Shown here: positions 23,201-30,366 of the stretch, piece by piece
Layout: each line of letters starts with the position of its first letter
Position numbering within the stretch: the first letter of the stretch is position 1
Origin: JAWLGW01 sp964569055
GTDB lineage: Bacteria > Planctomycetota > J058
NCBI GenBank assembly: GCA_964569055.1
Contig: CAZMSZ010000016.1
Span: 1-38,889, forward strand
Reading direction: 5' to 3'
Length of the DNA: 38,889 bases
The notes under the pieces: generated by a model
Told to the model about the DNA's origin: nothing
The model's database searches: none
What the model saw: only the letters and a program-made list of their open reading frames with translations
Position numbers and translations under genes: made by a program

Positions 23201-26200
23201 CGCAGACCTGGAACGCGTCGGGCAACGCCGTCGGCCACGTGGTCGTCGCCGGGACCGCCGGCGTTCAGCTCGCCTCCGCCGCCGAGGTCGCCACGATCGA
23301 CGTCCAGAGCGCCCTCGACCTCGCCGGTCAGGCCTTGACCGTCGCGGGCGACGGCGCCACGCAGGACGTCCTCCTCGTCAGCGGCAGCCTGACCACGCCG
23401 GGCACCGTCACGGTCAGCGCCACCAACGGGGGCGGCGACGTGCGCATCCAGGCGATCACCTACGACGTCCTGGACCTCACCGGCGGTGACACCTACCGTC
23501 CGCTGGGGGCCGCGGGCAGCGCCCTCGGGGCGAGCACGCTCTCGATCACGGCGGGCACCCTCGACACCGCGACCGCCGCGGTCGCCGGGACCGAGCTCCC
23601 GCTCGCCGTGACCGGCCTGCTCACGATCGACGGGACCCTCGAGGCAGGGAACGCCGGCACGGTGATTCACACGGTGACGGACGTCGACCTCAACGGCACC
23701 CTGGACCTCGCCAACGCCAACCCGGTCACGTTGGAGGTCGGCGGAGCCCTCGACGCCACGGGCGGCGCCCTGGACGCCGTCGGCACCAGCACCGTGCGCC
23801 TGATCGGCGGCGCGAACCAGGCGATCACGCTGGACGGAGGCGAGAGCTTCTTCGACCTCGCCAGCGCGAAGACGGGGGGCGCGGCCACGCTGACGGGCCC
23901 GCTGAGCGTGGCCAACGACCTGCTGGTCTCGGGCACCGGGACCCTGGCGCTCCCGGCGGCCGGGAGCACCGTGGCGGGCGACGTCGTGGTCAGCGGCGGC
24001 ACGCTCGAGGGCGGGACCGGGACGATCGACGTGAGCGGGGACTGGAACGCCACGGGCGGCGCCTTCGCCGCCGGCACCTCGTCGGTCGTGCTGAGCGGCG
24101 GGACCCAGCTGGTCAACGTCGACGCGACCGGCGACGCCTTCTTCAACCTGACCGTGAACGGCGCCGCCTCGCTCGCGACGGGCGACCTCCTCGACGTGGA
24201 CGGGGATCTCGCGATCGCGGGCGGCTTGACCCTCGCGGCGGGCGGGCTCGACCTCGAAGGCGACCTGACCGGCGCGGGCTCGCTGACCGCGGCCGGCGCG
24301 CTCCGCGTCGGCGGGGACTGGGCCATCGCCTCGTTCACCGCGGGGAGCTCCGCGGTCCACTTCGACGGCGGCGCCGACCAGCTGCTCACGAGCAACGCGC
24401 AGAGCTTCGCGGCGATCGTGGTCGAGACCACGGGCGGAGCCCTGCTGCCCCAGGACGACCTGACCGCCGAGACGGTCGACGTGACGGCCGGCTCGCTCGA
24501 CCTCGGCACGGGCGGTCGCCGGCTGACCCTGACCGGGACCGTCACGACGCTCACCGGCGCGCCCAGCAACTTCGCCGCCGGGGACTCGACCGTCGAGTTC
24601 GCGCCGAGCGCCCCGGCCACGGCGACCCTGCCGGGCTTCACGTACCACGACATCGAGTTCAACGGGCCCGCGCCCTCCTCGTTCTCGAGCACGCAGCCCC
24701 TCACCGTGAACGTGATCACGGTCGGGGCGGACAACACCTACACACCCACGCAGAACGTGATCGCCTCGAGCATCACGGGCGCCGGGACGCTCGACACGCA
24801 GGAGTTCGCCGTGTCGATCCGCCTCACCGCCCCCGCCGGCGGGCTGAGCGTCGCGAACGTGGTCGGCCTCACGGGCACGCAGTTCGCCACGATCGAGTTC
24901 TCGGGCCCGGGCGCGGTGATCCGCGGCACCGACGACGGCGGCGTCGGCGCGGTGGTCTACGGCCACCTGTTCTTCACCGGGACCGGCACCGCCTCGGTCA
25001 GCGGGGGGACCCGCCTCGAGGTGCAGGGCAACCTGACCTTCACCCAGGGCACGGTCTCGGTGGGGACGCTCGAGCTGAGCGGCCCCAACGGCGGCGGTGT
25101 GACCTTCAACGCGGGCGGCGCGCCGCTCAGCCTCCAGACGCTGCTGATCAACAAGGACAGCCACGACGACACCGCGCAGATCACCCTGACGGGGACGATC
25201 GGCGTCGCCCGGACGATCGACTTCCTCGACATCGACATGGGCTACGTCCGCCTCGCCGCGTCGTTCACGATCGTGGACCTCGAGGTCGGTGACGACACGA
25301 TCCCCGCCTTCCAGGGCACCCTGAGCGTCCCCACCACCAACGTGACGCTCACCCTCGGCGACGGCACGGGGCGGGTGTTCGACGTCCACGACAACATGCT
25401 CGTGGGCGACGGCGTCGGGGAGGCGATCGTCCTGGTGTTCGGGATCGGCGACCGGCTGCACCTCACCAACGCGACCGCGAACCTGTCGCTGGCCGGCTCC
25501 TCGCTGAGCAGCCTGCTGATCCAGTCGACCGAGGCCGACCCCGACAACAACGGGGCCGCCTTCGCCGGGTTCATCAGCGCGGTCGAGGGCGCCACGATCA
25601 CGGCCACCAACGTGGGCGTGAAGAACAACGACGCCACGGGGGTGCTCGGGCCGGGCGGGACGATCCTCGGGATCAGCGCGAGCGGGGCGTCCTTCCCGCT
25701 GGGCAACCACACCCCTGGCTGGGACTTCGCCGGCACGGGCGCGCTGCAGTTCGTCGCGGCCACCGCGCGGGCGGGGGAGGACGGCCGGATCAACACGATC
25801 CGCCTGACCTACAACTCGGCGCTCAACACGAGCACCGTCAGCGGCGTGGCGCAGCACTTCACGCTCGAGCTGCTCGACGTGGCCGACCCGACCGGGGCGC
25901 CGCTCCACACGATCCGCGGGACGGCGGCCACGGTCGTGCCCGGGGCCACCAACGACACGATCGACATCGTGTTCGGCACGGGGCTGGCCCAGACCCACGT
26001 CGACGGCCTGCGGGTGGTCTATGACGCGCCCACGGCCGGGTTCCTCACCTCCTCCAACAACGTCCCGGCCTCCCTCGACCAGGTCGCCGGCGTGGACGGG
26101 GACATGCCGCTGGTGGACGGGGCGGCGCCGGTGATCGTCTCCACCTTCGCCCACGACGCCGACGCCAACGACGGCCTGGACCGGATGGTGTTCTTCTTCT

Positions 26201-29200
26201 CCGAGCCCGTCGCCTTCAGCGCCGCGCGCGGGGTCTCGGTCTCCGGCTTCGGCGCGCAGACCGACACCCGCGACATGAGCGGGAACACCCGCCTCTACCT
26301 GCGGGTCGCGGGCGAGGACCTGCCCCCGATCACGCTCGACGGCACGGGCCCGCGCATCACCGGCGACGCGATCGCGGCCACGATCCAGAACGAGGTCCGC
26401 CGGACCATGCAGACCGGCGGCACCCCCCCGGTCGGCCACGACCCGCTCAACCGCCCGGCCTTCACCAACTTCGAGGCCGAGTTCGTGGACGGGCGCTACG
26501 TCCTGCGCGCGGGCGCGCCGCTGCGCTGGGACACGACCAGCGGGCGCTACGTGCAGGACTTCAGCGCCTCGACGGTCGAGGTCCGGACGGACGGCGGGCT
26601 GGCGTTCAACGCCGCGGCCAACCTGAAGCTCGGCGTCGACGAGGAGGGGTTCGAGCGGGCCGGGCGCGGCACGGCCGCGGCCGGGGTCAGCGCCTCGGCG
26701 CCCCTCCTCGCGACCACCGGCACCGGGGCGGGCCAGACCGTCGTGCTGCTCGGGCTCAACGGGGAGGCGTTCCGCCCCTACGACATCGGGACCCGCACCG
26801 ACCTCGCCGACGTGGCGGAGCGGCTGGAGAGCCTGGTGCGGATCTCGACCAACGCGCCCGCCCTGCACGCGCCGCTGCAGAGCGGCTACTCCGGGTTCAC
26901 CGCGCTGGTCGACACCAACGTCAACGGGCTCGGTGACCCGAGCCTCGTCCCTGGCCAGGCCCGGCTGGTGCTCCTGTCGGGCTCCTACGGCTCGGGCTCG
27001 ACGGTCGTGGTCAACGGCGACGTGGGGAGCGACGGCGCGGGCTTCGCCACCGTGGCCATGATCGGCACCGCGGCCACCGCCGCCCTGCAGTACGCCGGCC
27101 AGGCCAGCCTCGACCTGCTGCTCGACGACCTCACGATCGTCGGGCCCGACGGCTCGAACCTGCTCGAGGGCAAGACGACCGCCGACCTCGAGCTGGTCGG
27201 GAACTCGGTCGCCGTCGACCTCGTCAACGCGCCGGGCAGCGGCACCGCCCTCCCGACCTACTACTGGTTCGACGACGGCGACCTCGGCTTCATCGCCGAC
27301 CGCGCGGGCGTCCCGAACCTGCCCGCGAGCGGGTTCACCAACCTCGAGGGCACCTCGAACGTCGTCCTCGTGGGCGACACCGACGGTGACCTCGACGTCG
27401 AGGTGGGCCCCGGCACGATCACGGTGGACGCCTCGCAGACGATCCCGCTGCTCGGCACGACGGGCGTGCGCGCGGAGTACACCTGGACCTTCGTGAGCGG
27501 GACCCCGGCGCCGACCGTGCTCGTCACGACCGGGCCCCTGCTGCAGCTCGAGTCGGACGCCGCCGGGGTGTACGAGTTCGACCTGACGGTGGTGGTCTAC
27601 GACGCCGACGACGCCCCCGTGGTCACGCCTCAGACCGACCAGGCCGGTCGGCAGGTGATCCGCGTCACGGTGGAGGTGGGCGAGGAGGCGCCGATCGCGG
27701 ATGCGGGCGACGACGTGTTCGTGATCGGGGACTCGGCGGCGCTGGACGGGTCGGGCTCGTACGACCCCAACGGCGGGGTGGGCACGATCGCCTACATCTG
27801 GTCGGGCTTCGACGCGTCCGGCCAGGAGGTGCTCGGCGCCTTCTCCAACCCGAACGTCCAGAGCCCGACGTTCGACCCCGGCGCTCACGGCACCTACACG
27901 GTCACGCTCACGGTGTTCAAGCCGGCCGACCCCACCCTGAGCTCGACCGACTCGGTCGAGGTCACGCTCGCCGATCCGGGCAACCTGCCGCCGGTGGCGA
28001 GCGCCGGCCCCGACACGGTGGGTGAGGTCGGCCGCCCGGTGACGCTCGACGGCCGCGGCAGCGCCGACCCTCAGGGACAGCCGCTCGCGTTCCGCTGGAC
28101 CGTGCTGGCCGCCCCCGAGGCCGTCGCGTTCAACTCCGCCTCGTCGCAGCCCACGTTCACGCCGACGCTGCCAGGCACCTTCCTGTTCCGCCTGGAGGTC
28201 GAGTCCACCGTCGGTCAGCTCAGCCTGCCCGACGAGGTGACCGTGTTCGTCGTCGACGAGACCGCCGGAGCCCGCCGGAGCGCGCCCGCCGCCGTGCCGC
28301 GCGCCGCCGGCCTCGACTACGGCGTGTTCCTCACCGCGACCCCGGCTCGCAGCGGCGCCACGGTCGTGACGCTCGCGGACGGCGACACGCGCGAGGTCAC
28401 GCACGTCGACATGGCGAGCGACCCGAGCGACGACCCCGCCCCTGGCGACGTGCAGGACCTGCGCGCGATCGAGGTCTTCGCGGCCGGCGCCCTCGAGTCG
28501 ACGCTCTACCTGCCGCTGGAGGCCGGGGACCAGGAGATCACCGCGGTGACCTTCGCGCCGGGCGGGGCGGCCGCCGAGGTGCTCGCCTACACCTTCGCCG
28601 GCGAGACGTTCGTGCTCGACGCGACCCGCAGCAGCGACGACAGCGGGATCCGGGACTTCACCTGGACGCAGGTCGGCGGGCCGCACCGGTTCACCAGCGT
28701 CGAGGGGAGCGTGTTCGCGGTGGTCGCGCCCTCCGCGGGGACCTACGAGTTCGAGCTGACGGTGACCGACAACACCGGGCTGACCTCGTTCGCGCGTCCG
28801 CTCACGGTGTTCGTGCTCCCCGCCCTCGGCGTCCCCATGGGGCCGCCGACGGCCACGATCGCCTTCAGCTCGGGCGTCACGATGGTCGAGCCGGTCCCGG
28901 GGAAGGCGACGGCGACGGCCGCCGCGGGCGGGGCCGTGGCCCTGACGGCGCAGGGCAGCCTGTCCCGCGCCGCGGGCGTCCCCGAGACGAACGGGCTGAC
29001 CTACTCCTGGCGGCAGGTCGCCGGCCCGATCGCCGCGATCTCCGGCGCCGCCACCGCCGACGCGACCGTCACGCCCACGGTCCCCGGGGCCTATGCCTTC
29101 GAGCTGACGGTGACCGACGCGAACCTGATCCTGGCCCGCGAGGTGGCGTGGATCTCGGTCGGGAGCTCGGGCCGGCTGGCGCCGGTGGCCGTGCTGCTCG

Positions 29201-29625
29201 ACGTGGAGCGGGTCGAGCTGCCGGCCGACGGCTCGGGTCTCGAGCTGCGCCTCGACGGGTCCGCGAGCGTGGGCGAGGAGCCCTTCGAGCTGCGCTGGTC
29301 GCAGAGCGCGGGCACGCCGGTGCTGATCCGGCCCGAGCCCAACCGGCAAGGGCGCGTCCGCCTGGAGCAGGCGGGGATCTACGTGTTCGAGCTCGAGGTG
29401 ATCGACGCCGACGGGGTGGTGAGCCCGCCCGCCAAGGTCACCGTCTACGCCAAGCAGCTCCCCGACGGGGCGCTCGCCTCGGGTGAGAAGACCTCGAAGT
29501 CCTCGGGCGGCTGCGCGCTCCATGTCCCGGCGTCCGAACGCGGTCCGACGCCGGCGGCGGCGCTGCTGGCGCTGCTCGCCGCCACGCTCGTGCTCGCGCG
29601 CCGGCGCGCGCGTGGTGAGGTGTAG
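10877..29625 (+). CDS. giant beta-solenoid surface protein, C-terminal part (continues from assembly gap)
   Basis: Open from the gap to TAG at 29623-29625: 6,248 residues, same repeat type as the part before the gap, so one gene of at least 9,098 residues plus the gap. Module caps start at 12571, 16324, 18280 and 22408, each directly after an end block with W-(L/I)-(D/E/Y)-(V/L/I) and usually V.DSD. Beta-strand repeats run to about 25740. Then come two Ig-like segments of the SwmB/Big type (25741-26340; VFFFSEPV), a domain shared with the downstream lipoprotein (26290-26667), an unrecognised stretch to about 27410, and six PKD/REJ-like domains (27418-29455). The end is GGC, a hydrophobic helix and ARRRAR, a tripartite sorting tail. 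There is no autotransporter barrel and no T9SS tail. I find only two Cys here, one being in the tail. Likely an envelope-anchored adhesin or matrix protein; its ligand cannot be read from the sequence. Confidence 0.85.
11263..13100 (+). repeat. tandem super-repeat, copy 3
   Basis: Starts at LTVSAGTFDVAGDF. It keeps the landmark order: LDVNGDLTLNASLTLDGG, LDQNDQALTV, IPAGATLLLSGG, the WVLDV end block, the cap at 12571, and GAGSWGSAAPTQSYGDVTI at about 13040. After about 13100 the similarity becomes loose. Confidence 0.6.
12380..12650 (+). repeat. module junction: end block plus cap block (12571)
   Basis: WVLDVQGGGDTFDQVSVQDS followed by FGNNDGW, then the cap WEGDVSGDWSLEQNW at 12571. It shows the consensus order: W-LDV, V-DSD, GNN--W, W-G-W-NW. 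Confidence 0.6.
16138..16410 (+). repeat. module junction: end block plus cap block (16324)
   Basis: WLLELLGGSNQTFQDITVRD, then FGNNVNW, then the cap WVGG...DDWDVAGNWNPAGVP starting at 16324. One of the best conserved copies of the junction. Confidence 0.6.
18046..18365 (+). repeat. module junction: end block plus cap block (18280)
   Basis: WTIYIDADPG...ISNVAVRYSD, then an acidic loop longer than in other copies, then the cap WDGATDGDGDGQTWTDPLNW at 18280. The DGDGDG run could bind Ca2+. Confidence 0.55.
20640..21930 (+). repeat. GDW-type beta-strand repeat array
   Basis: Five consecutive units with the pattern (V)xGDWDxSGG..F.AG..TVVLDG...Q.I.....F..L.VNK....V.G.LD..G: first lines at about 20640, 20875, 21100, 21405 and 21715. 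Spacing is about 225-310 bases. The units have diverged at DNA level, so this is an old array rather than a fresh expansion. Confidence 0.6.
22230..22485 (+). repeat. module junction: end block plus cap block (22408)
   Basis: WLLDVNDNDPAFFEADFIAV, QDSEGEGD, LGNNHDW, then the cap WTGSAGDELWSTTGNWTNDVP at 22408. It is the last cap. A final end-block relative (VGVKNNDATG ... GNHTPGWDF) closes the solenoid at about 25600-25740. Confidence 0.55.
25741..26340 (+). other. two Ig-like (SwmB/Big-type) segments
   Basis: The first begins LQFVAATARAGEDGRINTIR. The second begins APVIVSTFAHDADANDGLDR and continues VFFFSEPVAF. This is the pattern seen in Ig-like domains of bacterial surface proteins (conserved SEPV strand). 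DADANDGLD also fits a Ca2+-binding loop. Confidence 0.55.
26290..26667 (+). other. domain shared with the downstream lipoprotein (giant-protein copy)
   Basis: About 126 residues: RLYLRVAG..., ITGDAIAATIQNEVRR, FEAEFVDGRYVLRAGAP, then AAANLKLGV and FERAG. The same order of strands and one helix appears in the lipoprotein at 30748-31104. The helix-then-strands pattern recalls flagellin hook-IN and phage tail sheath-like modules, but I cannot assign a named family. Confidence 0.55.
27418..29455 (+). other. array of six PKD/REJ-like domains
   Basis: Domains begin at about 27418, 27691, 27981, 28560, 28843 and 29179. Typical strands are IADAGDDVFV...LDGSGSYDPNG, PPVASAGPDT...LDGRGSADPQG and repeated closing YEFELTVTD / YAFELTVTD / YVFELEVID. 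PKD arrays are common as stalks near the anchored end of surface proteins. Confidence 0.7.
29506..29622 (+). other. C-terminal Cys/TM/Arg sorting tail
   Basis: A GGC motif (Cys codon 29512-29514) is followed by a short linker, a hydrophobic Ala/Leu helix and ARRRARGEV at the end. The layout matches tripartite CTERM signals with a Cys, as in MYXO-CTERM and similar classes. I cannot assign a specific class, and no sorting protease is encoded in this window. Confidence 0.6.
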
Positions 29626-29627
29626 CC

Positions 29628-30350
29628 ATGCGTCCGATCCGACTCCGGCGCTGGATCGTGCCCGGGACCGTGCTGTCGCTCGCGCTGGCCGCGGTCGGCT
29701 TCTTGGCGGCCGGGGAGCTCGGCGGGGCCCCGGCCCCGCCCCGCGCCGGCGGCGCGGCGGTCGCGGCGGTCCCCCGCCCTCGGCCCCTCACGGCCGACGT
29801 CGGCTGGGAGGCGCCCGCGCGCGAGGCCGCGCCGCGCGAGCGCCGGCCGGCGGCTCGCCCGCCGGTCCCGGCGCGCGCCCGCCGCGCGCCGCCGAGCTCG
29901 CGCGCGCCGCAGCGCCCGCTCCCGACTCGGCCGGGCGAGTCGCCGCGGGTCCTCGAGGCGAGCTCGCTCATGGCAGCCCTCGCCCGCGAGGCCACGCTCG
30001 CGGGGCGCCTCGAGCTGCTCGACGAGTGGCTGCTCCGCCTCCCGGACGACCGGGCGGTGAGCATCCTCGACGGGCTCCTGTCGTCCCACCTCCCCGGGAC
30101 CTTCTACGAGGCGGAGAGCCTCCGGCTCGCCATGGTCAACCGCGTGGCCAGCTACTCGGGCGCCGCCGCCCGTGAGGTGCTCGTGGCCCGCCTCGATCCC
30201 GAGAGGCCGCGCCCCGAGCGCATGCTCGCCATCGAGAAGCTCGCCGCCCGGAGCGACACCCTCTCGGCCGACCTCGAACGAATCGCCGCCCGCGACCACG
30301 ACTCGGTCGTGCAGCAGAAGGCGCGCTGGGCGCTGTCGCGCCAGCGCTGA
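29628..30350 (+). CDS. membrane-anchored protein with Pro/Arg linker and HEAT-like helices
   Basis: A 240-residue protein whose ATG lies 2 bases after the stop of the giant gene. Its ribosome site GGTGAGG (29614-29620) lies inside the end of that gene, so translation is probably coupled. Residues 10-29 are a single uncleaved-looking membrane segment after a positively charged N-end. Residues 33-106 are a low-complexity Ala/Pro/Arg linker. Residues 110-240 are alpha-helical pairs resembling HEAT repeats (REATLAGRLELLDEWLLRLP, MVNRVASYSGAAAREVLVAR, MLAIEKLAAR, VVQQKARWALSRQ). I do not recognise a named family. The layout suggests a scaffold outside the inner membrane that could hold a partner, possibly the giant protein; that is inference. 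Confidence 0.8.
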   Translation: MRPIRLRRWIVPGTVLSLALAAVGFLAAGELGGAPAPPRAGGAAVAAVPRPRPLTADVGWEAPAREAAPRERRPAARPPVPARARRAPPSSRAPQRPLPTRPGESPRVLEASSLMAALAREATLAGRLELLDEWLLRLPDDRAVSILDGLLSSHLPGTFYEAESLRLAMVNRVASYSGAAAREVLVARLDPERPRPERMLAIEKLAARSDTLSADLERIAARDHDSVVQQKARWALSRQR

Positions 30351-30366
30351 GGAGCCTGCCACAGCC

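Noticed and set aside
10762..29523. Antisense open frame of 6,253 codons opposite the giant gene (and a 1,941-codon one at 2208-8033)
   Set aside because: Codons ending in G or C on the sense strand almost abolish TTA, CTA and TCA, so one antisense frame stays open. Its translation is a featureless Arg/Gly/Asp/His/Val/Glu/Ala mixture without motifs, signal peptide or domains.
30172..30366. Upstream in-frame start for the lipoprotein
   Set aside because: It would overlap the preceding gene and bury the lipobox. ATG 30367 gives a correct lipoprotein signal with Cys28 and has a GAGGAG site.
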